A DNA stretch of 64,000 nt from Cerina litoralis (lineage in GTDB: Bacteria; Bacteroidota; Bacteroidia; Flavobacteriales; Flavobacteriaceae): contig JAIRBC010000006.1 of NCBI GenBank assembly GCA_022008415.1, positions 1-64,000 on the forward strand. Direction: 5' to 3'. Numbering within the stretch: position 1 is the first letter of the stretch; every line of letters starts with the position of its first letter. Shown one piece after another: positions 9,201 through 17,125 of the stretch. The notes under the pieces were generated by a model. The model had not been told where the DNA came from, did not search any database, and was given only the letters and a program-made list of their open reading frames with translations. Both the position numbers and the translations under genes were made by a program.

Positions 9201-10276
9201 ACCTCAATTACTTTAATCGGTCCGTTTTTGATTATTCCGGACTGACCCTGAAACAATTAAATAAAAACGGATGGATACAGATCGTGCATCCCGATGACAG
9301 GAAGGAAAACATTAAGCAGTGGAAGCACGCCATCAGTACCGGGAATGATTTCTTGTTCGAACATCGATTTAGAAGGCACAATGGCGAATACCGCTGGCAA
9401 CTAAGCCGAGCCATCCCCCAAAAGGACGCAGATGGGGCGATAAAAATGTGGGTGGGGACCAGTACCGATATTCAAGACCAAAAAATGTTTACAAGCAAAT
9501 TGGAAAAGATGGTGCGTAGGCGAACAAACGAATTACGTCAAAAGAATATGGACCTCGAAAAAATAAACGAGGAATTGCAATCTTTTGTATATATATCCAG
9601 CCATGATTTACAGGAACCATTGCGTAAAATCCAAATCTTTGCTTCCCGAATTATAGAGACCGAATACGCTGCCTTATCCGAAAATGGCAGGAATTATTTT
9701 AAGAGAATGCAGCGATCGGCCAACAGGATGCAAAATTTAATACAAGATTTAATAGCTTATTCCAGGACCAATGCCCAAGAAATAAAATTTGAAGTTGTAG
9801 ATCTCCTTGAAATTATTGAAGCAGTAAAAGAAACTTTGAGTGAAGAATTGGAGCAGAACGATGTAACCATTAAACTAAAAAATAATTGCGAGGTTAAAAT
9901 AATCCCCGTCCAATTTAACCAGGTCATGCTTAATTTGGTAAGCAATTCCATTAAGTTTTCCGGTGCAGACCATCCTATAATAATAAAAATTGATTGCGAA
10001 ATAGTAGCGGGAAAACGTATAGCCATAGCATCCCTAAACGATAAAAAACAATACTGCCATATACGCTATTCCGATAATGGGATTGGTTTTGATCAACAGT
10101 ACAGCGGAAAAATATTTGAAGTGTTTCAACGATTGCACAGTAAGGAAGAATATACGGGAACGGGTATCGGGCTCGCTATTGTTAAAAAAATAATAGAAAA
10201 CCACGACGGGATTATTCTAGCAAAGGGCGAGTTAAACAGAGGTGCTACTTTTGATATTTATATTCCTGCTCAATAA
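6299..10276 (+). CDS. Soluble multi-PAS sensor histidine kinase
   Basis: This 1325-residue protein is built from about eight PAS-type sensor modules followed by a histidine kinase core. The first, divergent module (1-150) has the HDWSKTPLG start and NxxPFGMYIAWG core. Further PAS modules start near 165, 300, 430, 560, 695, 820 and 945, each preceded by a KKxxExE-type helical linker. The dimerisation domain has SSHDLQEPLRK with the phospho-acceptor H1102. The ATPase domain has NLVSNSIKFS (N box), DNGIGF and GTGIGLAIVKKI, so it should be an active kinase. No membrane segment, signal peptide or receiver domain is seen, so it should sense something in the cytoplasm. There is no response regulator in the neighbourhood, making it an orphan kinase. 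Modules 3-6 resemble one another, which suggests internal duplication. Confidence 0.92.
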   Translation: MGNNNKDYGFLQGGGEMGKLIRAHDWSKTPLGDPNTWPQPLCTMVSVMLDNPFGMYIAWGKDFTQIYNDGYRPILGATKHPQALGIGTRKTFSEIWHVIGPMFDGVMNGEAVGFPDFMLQLDRNGYVENCYFDFAYSPIRLESGEVGGVLVTVIETTARKKAQDELIASKNELEFVLDAARLGTFDYNPITDKFSGNTRLKEWFGLPSGNQLGLKHAIGVIAEKDKERISNTIKEVMDRSSEGDFDVEYCVVNPISGKEIVVHAKGKAWFNEEGIAYRLNGTVEDITEQTIANRRSKENEQHIRTMVSESPVGICVLDADTLVSEIVNDSFIEIAGKPRDAIVGKFYWDTFAEVRVQYEDALNKVIALGEAFYADEAELMLLRHGEEEIIYVTFVFAPLKDENGKVVKVAVWVLDNTVQVEARKKIMVSENNLRLMILQAPVAIAIFRGTDYRVEIANKFALEIWGRTEEQVLNTPFFDAIPELLTQGIKEFLDDVAKTGNRFATPEMPVQIMRNGVLETEYVNFSFEPLYDSEEKINGIMAIGFDITPQIEARKRVEESEQGIRALVESAPFPIGVFVGKEMRISLANQSIMDAWGKGNDVIGKLYSDILPEFENQQIFEQLRQVLKTGTPFHAKNQKVDIFKNGELCNFYYNYSFTPLMDDNGNTYAVMNTAAEVTELHQAKQKVEESEKRFRDSVKQAPLGIAIFRGPDYVAEMANDNYLLIVDKTEEQFVGKPLFETLPEAKEFVGAILAEVYKTGEAYYGYEFPVNLNRHGKLETGYYNFVYHPLKENKVISGFMVVVTEVTATVKAKQIIEENEEKLKLIIDASDLGVWDLNIKTNEFVASERCYTILGFPDKENLTPEDIITHVHPDDLKLRTEAFDKAFEVGFLHYQIRIIWEDQSLHWKEVKGKVFYDANDQPERMLGTVRDITEERNFHQQLLEREEKFRLLADSMPQHIWTADLEGNLNYFNRSVFDYSGLTLKQLNKNGWIQIVHPDDRKENIKQWKHAISTGNDFLFEHRFRRHNGEYRWQLSRAIPQKDADGAIKMWVGTSTDIQDQKMFTSKLEKMVRRRTNELRQKNMDLEKINEELQSFVYISSHDLQEPLRKIQIFASRIIETEYAALSENGRNYFKRMQRSANRMQNLIQDLIAYSRTNAQEIKFEVVDLLEIIEAVKETLSEELEQNDVTIKLKNNCEVKIIPVQFNQVMLNLVSNSIKFSGADHPIIIKIDCEIVAGKRIAIASLNDKKQYCHIRYSDNGIGFDQQYSGKIFEVFQRLHSKEEYTGTGIGLAIVKKIIENHDGIILAKGELNRGATFDIYIPAQ

Positions 10277-10405
10277 AATCTAAAGGGGGCGGCTAGGAAA
10301 CGTATTTTATGCAGGCGAGGGAAAGACAGAAAGTAGCAATGTACTAAAATTGATACCTCTAACGGATCATTTGTACACGGCCCGGCGTTTTATAGAAAAG
10401 GCAAC

Positions 10406-10454
10406 TTTACCCGTCTGTAAATGCAAAAGAGCACAATTTACCGATCTGTGTAAA
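10406..10454. repeat. Pair of TTTACC..TCTG..TAAA dyads
   Basis: TTTACCCGTCTGTAAA (10406-10421) and TTTACCGATCTGTGTAAA (10437-10454) share TTTACC, TCTGT and TAAA and are each imperfect dyads (TTTAC / GTAAA). They sit between the convergent kinase and exporter genes, so a terminator or transcript-end role is more likely than an operator. No T-run follows either dyad. Confidence 0.35.
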
Positions 10455-10481
10455 ACCGTGGTTTAGGCGACAGTGACCTGC

Positions 10482-11399
10482 CTAGCGTTTTTGCCGCCAT
10501 AACGCCCGGGCGGAGGCCCTAGTTTTCCTACTGGCCAAATACACCCCGACCAGTACAAAAATAGTAGCGATGACTTTTACCAAAGTTAGGTCGTCCTTGC
10601 CCATGGCGAGGGCAAAAAGGATGCCTATCAAGGGTTGGACGTATACAAAGGCACTCACCGTGGAGGCCTTTAATTGGGTAAGGGCGTAAATATTGAACAG
10701 ATAGGTTAAAAAGGTAGTACATACCACCACGTATACCATGGCCCCGATGGCCGCCAATGGGAGTTGGCCCCAGTGCACCTGTGCTAGGTCTGGATAAGCG
10801 ATGGGAAGGTCAATGATCATCCCTATGGTAAACAACCATTTCATCAAGGTAAAGGGATGGTATTTTTGAATCAAGGTCTTTACAAAAATCAAATAGGCAC
10901 CATAGGTTGTGGAATTCAAGACAATTAGTGCGTTACCCAATGGAATGTTGGGAGCGTCCTGTCTTATTTCGGCTCCATAAAGAATGAGCCCCAAGGCTCC
11001 CATAAACCCCAAGACGATTCCCGATCCCTTTCCCAAGGTTATTTTTTCTTTGATAAATAGAGCGGAAAGGATTACCACGATTATTGGAGTTATGGTTACA
11101 AGAACCGAGCTGTTGATCGGGGTAGACAACTCTAATCCCTTAAAGAAGGAGAACATATTGACCCCCATTCCCAAAATGGCGCACAAAAATAAACGCCCCC
11201 AATCCTTGGTCTTAATTTTCTCCTTGGGACCCAAAAATGAAATACACCAAAACAAAATCGCTCCTCCGGCGACTCTAAGGAAGATAAACCCGTATGGCTT
11301 TATATGCGTAGGCATAACCCCTTTGGCTATGGTATGGTTTAGCCCATAGATTACGGTAGCTCCTATAGCTGCGAGGATGGCAAGGTTACGTTGGCTCAA
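10482..11399 (-). CDS. DMT superfamily (EamA) permease
   Basis: This 305-residue integral membrane protein has about ten hydrophobic segments arranged as two EamA repeats (roughly 5-140 and 150-290), as in drug/metabolite exporters of the YdcZ/RhaT-like superfamily. The second repeat contains VYVQPLIGILFAL, the usual EamA signature near helix 9. The C-terminus is basic (cytoplasmic). Translation starts at TTG 11399 in the overlap TTGA with the stop of the upstream arsC-like gene, so the two are co-transcribed and probably translationally coupled. The transported compound cannot be told from sequence. Confidence 0.88.
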   Translation of the reverse strand: MSQRNLAILAAIGATVIYGLNHTIAKGVMPTHIKPYGFIFLRVAGGAILFWCISFLGPKEKIKTKDWGRLFLCAILGMGVNMFSFFKGLELSTPINSSVLVTITPIIVVILSALFIKEKITLGKGSGIVLGFMGALGLILYGAEIRQDAPNIPLGNALIVLNSTTYGAYLIFVKTLIQKYHPFTLMKWLFTIGMIIDLPIAYPDLAQVHWGQLPLAAIGAMVYVVVCTTFLTYLFNIYALTQLKASTVSAFVYVQPLIGILFALAMGKDDLTLVKVIATIFVLVGVYLASRKTRASARALWRQKR

Positions 11400-11749
11400 G
11401 GATGCAAAGTGTTTTTGGCCATTTCTATATCCTTTTTTGCGTTGCCGATAAAAATTTCGTTTTCCAAAAGAATTACCGGGCGCTTTAAAAAAGTGTAATG
11501 CTCCAAGATCAGGTTTTTATAATCGTTTTCCGTGAGTGGTTTATCCTTTAGTCCTCTTTCCTGGTACAATCTTGCCCGTCTACTGAACAAGGCTTCATAA
11601 CTGCCGGCAAATTTGTGCATTTCCGCCAACTGGGCAGGGGTAATGGGTTTTGTCTTTATTTCCTGGAGCTCTACGCCGGTCAATGGTTCCAGCTCTTTTA
11701 AAATACGTTGGCACGTAGAACAGGTACTTAGGTGGTAAATTTTTTTCAT
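11396..11749 (-). CDS. ArsC/Spx-family thioredoxin-fold protein
   Basis: This 117-residue protein belongs to the ArsC family. The start at 11749 gives MKKIYHLSTCSTCQRIL, with the redox motif C10-S-T-C13 on the first turn. An 18-codon upstream extension is possible but does not match the family. FLKRPVILL near residue 90 supplies the conserved arginine region that binds the oxyanion in arsenate reductases. The CxxC form is shared by Spx/YffB-like members, and no ars operon (arsR, arsB) is present, so an arsenate role is not shown. It is the first gene of a two-gene unit with the EamA permease. Confidence 0.8.
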   Translation of the reverse strand: MKKIYHLSTCSTCQRILKELEPLTGVELQEIKTKPITPAQLAEMHKFAGSYEALFSRRARLYQERGLKDKPLTENDYKNLILEHYTFLKRPVILLENEIFIGNAKKDIEMAKNTLHP

Positions 11750-12199
11750 CGGGAAATCGGTTTTTACTATTGTTGGAACAGGGGCAAAGGACGTCAAGAG
11801 CAAAGATAGGTCAGCGGTAATTGTATAGGGCGCCTACGTTTTTGATCTTTTCGTCTTTTGTCATTTTTATTAAACCAGTTCATTATCCCAATTTTTCTTT
11901 TTCAGGGTTTCAACAAAAAATGGCTGTACAAGGAAACCCATTTCTTGTCAATTGAACTGGCTTAAGTTTTTTCGATCCGTTTAAAATTAATCTTTTGCGT
12001 CTATTTCCCCTTTTTTCTTTTGTGACCCCTCTGTATCACTCAAAAAAGACATCGGCCGGGCATCAAATGTTTAAATTATACCGCAATTCAAAAAGTTTAA
12101 ACGAGATCTTGTGCTATTTTTGCAATACTCGTTTCCAATCTAACTTTGGTTTATGGAGAGGATTGAATCCGGGAAAAGTTAATAATAAAAACACTCATT
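11750..12199. other. Long intergenic region with a nested inverted repeat
   Basis: No protein gene is convincing here. The region holds a nested inverted repeat at 11875-11960: outer arms CCAGTTCA (11875-11882) and TGAACTGG (11953-11960), inner arms GGGTTTC (11905-11911) and GAAACCC (11933-11939). This could be an RNA fold or a decayed mobile element. The 14-mer AAACCAGTTCATTA at its left edge also occurs near 2530. A -7 box for the next gene lies at 12115. Confidence 0.4.
12115..12122 (+). promoter_or_regulatory. Predicted -7 box of the dinB-like gene
   Basis: TATTTTTG matches the Bacteroidota -7 consensus TAnnTTTG exactly. No good TTG -33 box is seen at the expected distance. Confidence 0.4.
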
Positions 12200-12655
12200 T
12201 TGGAAAAACTATTGGACATTACCCTGCAAAATCGAAAAATTCTATATAAATACCTAACGGAGACCCCAAGGGAGCAATTGCTAAAGATACCTGAAGGGTT
12301 TAACAATAATATTTGGTGGAACATTGCCCATGTAGTAGTTACCCAGCAGTTATTGGTATATAAGCTAAGCAATCTTCAAATGCGGATAGAGGACGGGTTG
12401 GTCGATAAATTTATGAAAGGTACCAAACCGGACGGCACCGCTACGGACGAAGAAATAAAAAAAATTGCCAATTATTTATTTTCCACCTTGGAATGGACCA
12501 AGGAAGACCTACAAAATGGGCTTTTTAAGGAATACAACGAATACACCAGCAGTGCCAACGTCACCCTGTCCAATGTTTCCGCTGCCATTGCCTTTAACGT
12601 CTTTCACGAAGGCCTCCATTTAGGGGCCATTTTGGCGTTGAAGAAAGTGGTCTAA
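12200..12655 (+). CDS. DinB-like (DUF664/YfiT superfamily) protein
   Basis: This 151-residue four-helix-bundle protein belongs to the DinB/YfiT-like metalloenzyme superfamily. The N-terminal half has PEGFNNNIWWNIAHVVVTQQLL, with the histidine of the first metal-binding helix, and the C-terminal half has NVFHEGLHLGAILALK, which gives the two remaining histidines. Start is TTG 12200 (MEKLLDITLQNRKIL), which matches family N-termini; no ATG is in frame upstream. Members include thiol-dependent transferases and many proteins of unknown role, and no substrate can be proposed. It converges with the lipoprotein gene at 12803. Confidence 0.8.
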   Translation: MEKLLDITLQNRKILYKYLTETPREQLLKIPEGFNNNIWWNIAHVVVTQQLLVYKLSNLQMRIEDGLVDKFMKGTKPDGTATDEEIKKIANYLFSTLEWTKEDLQNGLFKEYNEYTSSANVTLSNVSAAIAFNVFHEGLHLGAILALKKVV

Positions 12656-12802
12656 ATAGTTGATAGTTGAAAGTTGATGGCTGAATTTTGACATGTTTCA
12701 AGAGTCTGTGTTTTCAAAAAACTCAAACCCTGAACCTTAAACTTAGAACCTTTTACTGCCTTCTGAAGACCGAAACTGCCAACCGCTACTTCCCACTGAA
12801 AA
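12656..12802. repeat. Low-complexity degenerate short repeats between convergent genes
   Basis: The left part reads as degenerate repeats of GTTGAxA (near 12659-12680). The right part reads as degenerate ACTGCCAAC / ACTGAAAAC units (near 12755-12805). Such arrays are frequent between convergent genes in flavobacteria. A 61-codon open frame crosses it but has repeat-derived composition and is not accepted. Confidence 0.4.
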
Positions 12803-13552
12803 CTAACTTTTCTCCCGATAATCCACCGCTAAATAAGTGTCTACTTCGTCGTAAGGAAGGGTCAATTCTATGATACCATCGGAATAGGAAGCAACTTCGT
12901 AGCGATTGTATATCAATTGCAATCCGTCCTTGGTAAACCCCATGGTCTCCGGCAGTTTAAAAATTTCGTCCTCGAACATATAACCGGTGCTATTGATGGG
13001 CTTATCCTTTGGGATCCCTTCTTTTTCCCGGAACTTGATTTCTGCAAATTTCTGGAAGTTCACTACATTCTTAAAGAGTTCGTCGTTTTCCAACTCGACC
13101 CCCTTTTGCTTGTCAAAATTTAAAAAAGTGCTCGCCCCGTACCCGTGGGCTCCCCCTGTATAGATGTAGGAGTCTAATTTCAGGGTCAATATATCGGCCT
13201 CGTCATAGACTACTTTACCATCAATTTTGGCTTCCCAACCTATAGTTTCGTTAAATTTGTTTTTGAGCTCTAAAAAGCCATTATTAAAAGATGTGATGGC
13301 CTCATCGATCGTTGTCGCCTCCACGGAGTCGTCAAAGGTTAAAAGATAAATAATCTCTTCCGTGAGTGCGGTGTTTACCGCCGTGACGATCTTTGTTTTC
13401 CCCAATGCTTCCGGGATATTGACGGATATCTTTGGGCACTGTACGCATTGTTCCCCGGAATAGGAGACAGGGGCAAATGTGAGTTGTGGGTCCTCTTCCC
13501 CACAGCCCGATATAATCAGCGCCAAAATTAAACTTAACCAGCGGGTCTTCAT
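12803..13552 (-). CDS. DUF3298/DUF4163 (RsiV-like) lipoprotein
   Basis: This 249-residue protein is a predicted lipoprotein (lipobox ISGC, cysteine about 17), followed by a CVQC motif at about 36-39 that is absent in most relatives. The mature part matches the DUF4163-DUF3298 arrangement. A strand-rich first half ends in YIYTGGAHGYGASTFLNFD, the signature of the family. The second half then has VNFQKFAEIKFREKEG and a C-terminal strand ending in EVDTYLAVDY. The same fold occurs in the lysozyme-sensing anti-sigma factor RsiV, but no sigma factor gene is near. It is transcribed divergently from the Cys/Met enzyme gene. Confidence 0.82.
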   Translation of the reverse strand: MKTRWLSLILALIISGCGEEDPQLTFAPVSYSGEQCVQCPKISVNIPEALGKTKIVTAVNTALTEEIIYLLTFDDSVEATTIDEAITSFNNGFLELKNKFNETIGWEAKIDGKVVYDEADILTLKLDSYIYTGGAHGYGASTFLNFDKQKGVELENDELFKNVVNFQKFAEIKFREKEGIPKDKPINSTGYMFEDEIFKLPETMGFTKDGLQLIYNRYEVASYSDGIIELTLPYDEVDTYLAVDYREKS

Positions 13553-13576
13553 GCAAATTCATTTAAGAATAAGTTG

Positions 13577-13605
13577 CAAAAATACGGTTTAATAGGTTTC
13601 TCCAA
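13577..13605 (-). promoter_or_regulatory. Promoter of the DUF3298 lipoprotein gene
   Basis: On the minus strand TTG (13603-13605), 18 bp, then TATTTTTG (13577-13584) match the Bacteroidota sigma-A pattern. The start codon at 13552 would follow a leader of about 20 bases. Confidence 0.55.
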
Positions 13606-13615
13606 AAGTTAAGGA

Positions 13616-13623
13616 TAAATTTG
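13616..13623 (+). promoter_or_regulatory. Predicted -7 box of the Cys/Met enzyme gene
   Basis: TAAATTTG matches TAnnTTTG. Transcription would begin near 13628, after the first in-frame ATG (13625), which supports the second ATG (13643) as the start. No TTG -33 box is evident. Confidence 0.4.
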
Positions 13624-13642
13624 AATGATAAATATTCAAAAA

Positions 13643-14797
13643 ATGGAAGAACGGAATATAAGGTTCAATACCAAAGCCATCCACGGGGGCCAGAAACCGG
13701 ATGAGGCATACGGCGCCGTGATGCCCCCAATTTACCAAACTTCGACCTTTGCGCAGAGCACACCTGGAGGGCATAAGGGTTATGGGTATTCCAGAAGTGC
13801 GAATCCGACCCGAACGGCATTGGAAAAAGCTTTGGCCAGCGTGGAGAATGGAAATCACGGATTGGCATTTGCCAGTGGACTAGCGGCCCTGGATGCGGTA
13901 ATAAAACTTTTGGCGCCAGGGGATGAGGTTATTTCGGGCAACGACATTTACGGGGGTAGTTACCGCCTGTTTAATCGGGTTTTTGCAAATTTTGGTATCG
14001 TATTCCGCTTTGTGGATATGCAAAATTCAAAGGAGATAACAGATCGGATTACCAAAAAAACTAAACTTATATGGGTAGAGACGCCCACCAATCCCTTGAT
14101 GAATATTATCGATATTGGGATGGTTTCCCAAATCGCAAAGCAACATGGCATGTTGTTGGCGGTAGACAGTACCTTTGCCACCCCATATCTACAAAGACCG
14201 TTGGAACTAGGGGCGGATATTGTAATGCATTCGGCCACCAAATATCTTGGAGGGCACAGTGATGTTGTGGCGGGAGCCTTGGTCGTCCGCGATGCCGGCC
14301 TGGCCGAGAAGTTGCGCTTCATCCAAAATTCAACCGGGGCGATCTGTGGTCCGATGGACAGTTTTTTGGTGCTCAGGGGCATCAAGACCCTTCACGTACG
14401 GATGCAGCGCCATTGCGAAAATGGAAGCGCGATCGCTTCTTTTCTGAAAGCTCATCCGCGGGTGGAAAAGGTATATTGGCCCGGCTTTGAGGATTTTCCC
14501 AACCATGCCATCGCCAAAAGACAAATGAAGGCTTTCGGGGGCATGGTTTCTTTTGTACCAAAGGTAGGAAATGCTGCCCAGAGCATTGGGATACTCGAGC
14601 AACTGGAGATATTTACTTTGGCGGAATCCCTAGGGGGCGTGGAGAGCCTTGCCGGACACCCTGCGAGCATGGCCCATGCCAGTATACCTAAGGCCAAACG
14701 CGATAAAATTGGAGTAGTAGACACCTTGATCCGCTTGAGCGTTGGGATAGAGGATAAGGAAGACCTTATTGCAGATCTGGAGAGGGCCATGTTATAG
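13643..14797 (+). CDS. Cys/Met metabolism PLP-dependent enzyme (cystathionine gamma-synthase/lyase type)
   Basis: This is a PLP-dependent transsulfuration enzyme of about 384 residues. The Schiff-base lysine lies in HSATKYLGGHSD (K200 from this start). Other family marks are PPIYQTSTF, GYSRSANPTR (phosphate and substrate contacts), FASGLAA (PLP phosphate loop), ETPTNP and VDSTFATP. The C-terminal half has AESLGGVESLAGHPASM and the ending RLSVGIED. These do not separate cystathionine gamma-synthase (MetB) from gamma-lyase (MetC/CGL); the ESLGGVESL and SVGIED motifs are shared. An ATG six codons upstream is possible. It stands alone as a single-gene unit. Confidence 0.88.
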   Translation: MEERNIRFNTKAIHGGQKPDEAYGAVMPPIYQTSTFAQSTPGGHKGYGYSRSANPTRTALEKALASVENGNHGLAFASGLAALDAVIKLLAPGDEVISGNDIYGGSYRLFNRVFANFGIVFRFVDMQNSKEITDRITKKTKLIWVETPTNPLMNIIDIGMVSQIAKQHGMLLAVDSTFATPYLQRPLELGADIVMHSATKYLGGHSDVVAGALVVRDAGLAEKLRFIQNSTGAICGPMDSFLVLRGIKTLHVRMQRHCENGSAIASFLKAHPRVEKVYWPGFEDFPNHAIAKRQMKAFGGMVSFVPKVGNAAQSIGILEQLEIFTLAESLGGVESLAGHPASMAHASIPKAKRDKIGVVDTLIRLSVGIEDKEDLIADLERAML

Positions 14798-14905
14798 ACC
14801 TCCAATTCTTCACGGAATCGGTAAAGGAAACCCCAGGTTGGTCCATTATCCAAACGACAAATCGATGATTATTTAAAAATATAGGTTTTTTTTATAGATA
14901 AAACA

Positions 14906-14913
14906 TAATTTTG
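14906..14913 (+). promoter_or_regulatory. Predicted -7 box of gdhA
   Basis: TAATTTTG followed by CAC matches TAnnTTTG. The same TAATTTTGCAC occurs upstream of ileS at 17621. This would give a gdhA leader of about 107 bases. Confidence 0.45.
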
Positions 14914-15026
14914 CACCCGTATTTTTAATTTGGCAATTCTTTGGGCACTGAGTATTGATGTTGTTGGAAGTTGTTGATTTTTGCAAAGAATTCGATTAAA
15001 TTTCAGGGTTAAATTTTATAGATTTT

Positions 15027-16370
15027 ATGGAAGAAAAAATAAAGGCATTTATGCAGGAGGTGAAGGCCCGAAATGCGCACGAACCCGAATTTTTACAAGC
15101 GGTGGAAGAGGTAGCGGAAACGGTGCTGCCCTACATTGCAGAAAACAAAATATACGAAGGAAAGAATGTCCTGTTAAGGATGACAGAACCGGAACGGTTG
15201 ATCTATTTCCGCGTCTCCTGGATCGACGACAAGGGTCAGTTTCAAGTTAACCGTGGCTACAGGGTTCAAATGAATTCGGCCATGGGGCCTTACAAGGGAG
15301 GATTGCGTTTCCATCCCAGCGTAAATGCGAGCATCCTTAAATTCTTGGCTTTTGAACAGGTTTTTAAAAATAGTCTGACAACCCTTCCTATGGGCGGTGG
15401 CAAGGGAGGTTCGGATTTTGATCCCAAGGGGAAATCGGACGGGGAGGTGATGCGTTTTTGCTATGCCTTTATGGCCGAACTTTACAGGCATATAGGCCCT
15501 AACACGGACGTGCCCGCCGGGGATATCGGCGTTGGCGCCAGGGAAATAGGTTATCTTTTTGGAATGTACAAGAAGATAAAGAACGAATTTACTGGGGTTC
15601 TAACCGGGAAAGGACTTTCTTGGGGCGGTTCCCTTATACGGCCGGAAGCAACCGGCTACGGTACGGTTTACTTTGTCCAAGCTATGATGGAGACCCATGG
15701 GCAGGGGGTTGTGGGTAAAACCGTGAACATCTCCGGGTCTGGTAACGTGGCCCAATACGCTGCGGAGAAAATCATCCATCTGGGAGGTACCGTACAAACC
15801 TTTTCAGATTCCTCGGGGTACGTTTATGACAAAGAGGGTATAGATGCCGAGAAATTGACCTATGTCATGGATTTAAAGAACAACCAAAGGGGCAGAATTT
15901 CGGAATATGCCGAAAAATACCATTCGGCCGAGTATCACGAAGGAAAAAGACCATGGGGAGTTCCCTGCGACATAGCCCTCCCTTGCGCCACACAGAACGA
16001 ATTGGATGAAAAGGACGCCAAGGCCCTTATTAAGAATGGCTGCATCTGCGTGGCCGAAGGTGCCAATATGCCCTCGACCCCCGAAGCGGTGCAGGAATTT
16101 CTTGCAGCTAGGATATTGTTTGCTCCCGGCAAGGCCTCCAACGCCGGTGGAGTTGCGATTTCTGGCCTTGAAATGTCCCAGAACTCCCTGCGTTATAGTT
16201 GGTCTAGGGAAAAGGTGGACGATAGATTAAAGGGTATCGTGAAAGAAATACACAATTCCTGTATTAAATACGGAATAGAAGAGGATGGTTATTGCAATTA
16301 TGTAAAAGGGGCTAATATAGCCGGATTCGTTAAAGTGGCCGATGCCATGTTGGCGCAAGGGGTTATTTAA
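15027..16370 (+). CDS. gdhA: NADP-type glutamate dehydrogenase
   Basis: This 447-residue enzyme carries out the reversible reductive amination of 2-oxoglutarate to glutamate, probably in the assimilatory direction. Length and sequence match the hexameric NADP-dependent class. Visible motifs are NRGYRVQMNSAMGPYKGGLRFHPSV (substrate-binding lysines), the catalytic lysine K126 in PMGGGKGGSDFDPKG, PAGDIGVGAREIGY, and the dinucleotide fold NISGSGNVAQYAAEKI. The near C-terminal KGANIAGFVKVADAM is also typical. recO begins at the base after its stop codon, so the two are probably co-transcribed. A long leader upstream could carry control, but no known riboswitch was recognised. Confidence 0.95.
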   Translation: MEEKIKAFMQEVKARNAHEPEFLQAVEEVAETVLPYIAENKIYEGKNVLLRMTEPERLIYFRVSWIDDKGQFQVNRGYRVQMNSAMGPYKGGLRFHPSVNASILKFLAFEQVFKNSLTTLPMGGGKGGSDFDPKGKSDGEVMRFCYAFMAELYRHIGPNTDVPAGDIGVGAREIGYLFGMYKKIKNEFTGVLTGKGLSWGGSLIRPEATGYGTVYFVQAMMETHGQGVVGKTVNISGSGNVAQYAAEKIIHLGGTVQTFSDSSGYVYDKEGIDAEKLTYVMDLKNNQRGRISEYAEKYHSAEYHEGKRPWGVPCDIALPCATQNELDEKDAKALIKNGCICVAEGANMPSTPEAVQEFLAARILFAPGKASNAGGVAISGLEMSQNSLRYSWSREKVDDRLKGIVKEIHNSCIKYGIEEDGYCNYVKGANIAGFVKVADAMLAQGVI

Positions 16371-17090
16371 GTGCAAGTTACAACCAAAGCCATAGTTTTT
16401 TCCTCCCTAAAGTATGGGGACACCAGTTTAATAGTAAAGGCCTTTACGGAATCGGACGGGTTAAAATCTTATTTGCTCAAGGGGATCATGGCCTCCAAAA
16501 GAGGAAAATTAAGGGTCGCCCATTTTCAGCCTTTGTCCCAACTGGAAATTGTGGCCGTTCACAGGAATAAGGGAACGTTGGAAAGTATTCGGGAGGCCAA
16601 GACGTATTACCCCTACAGCTCGCTTTACACGGACATTGCCAAAAATGCGATGACGCAATTTTTGGCCGAGATGTTGCACAATTCCATTCACGAGGAAGAA
16701 CGCAACCAAGATCTTTACCATTTTTTGGAAACCACTTTACAATGGCTGGACGCACATGACAATATTGCCAATTTCCACCTTTTTTTTCTGTTGTCCCTGA
16801 CCAGGTATTTGGGTTTTTATCCCGATACTACCCATTTAAACCATCCCCATTTTGATTTATTGGAAGGTGAATTTGTGCAGGCTCCTTCGTTGAACCCCAT
16901 GATGCCTGCCGAGGTGTTGGATCACTTCAAACGTTTGTGTAACAATGATTTTGGGAACATCGGTCAGGTTGAGATAAAGAAGTCGGACCGGCGGTTGCTT
17001 TTGGAACGGATGGTGCTTTATTTTGAACTGCATTTACAGGGATTTCGCAAACCAAAATCGCTCGCCGTGTTACACGAGGTCTTTGGTTAG
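16371..17090 (+). CDS. recO: DNA repair protein RecO
   Basis: This 239-residue RecO-type protein helps load RecA onto SSB-coated DNA in the RecFOR pathway. The N-terminal OB fold begins with TTKAIVFSSLKYGDTSLIVKAFTE and continues to SYLLKGI, both characteristic. The C-terminal helical domain has FLAEMLHNSIHEEERNQDLYHFLE. The zinc cysteines found in some RecO proteins are absent, which is usual in flavobacteria. Start is GTG 16371, directly abutting the gdhA stop. Confidence 0.88.
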   Translation: MQVTTKAIVFSSLKYGDTSLIVKAFTESDGLKSYLLKGIMASKRGKLRVAHFQPLSQLEIVAVHRNKGTLESIREAKTYYPYSSLYTDIAKNAMTQFLAEMLHNSIHEEERNQDLYHFLETTLQWLDAHDNIANFHLFFLLSLTRYLGFYPDTTHLNHPHFDLLEGEFVQAPSLNPMMPAEVLDHFKRLCNNDFGNIGQVEIKKSDRRLLLERMVLYFELHLQGFRKPKSLAVLHEVFG

Positions 17091-17125
17091 AGTCACAAAC
17101 ATTGAACCATGCACTACCAACTGTT

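Noticed and set aside
11995..12249. 84-codon open frame overlapping the dinB-like start
   Set aside because: It has the composition of an A/T-rich leader, contains the -7 box at 12115 and overlaps a better-supported gene.
12688..12873. 61-codon open frame between the DinB-like and DUF3298 genes
   Set aside because: It runs through low-complexity degenerate repeats and into the end of the opposite gene; the translation has no protein-like pattern.
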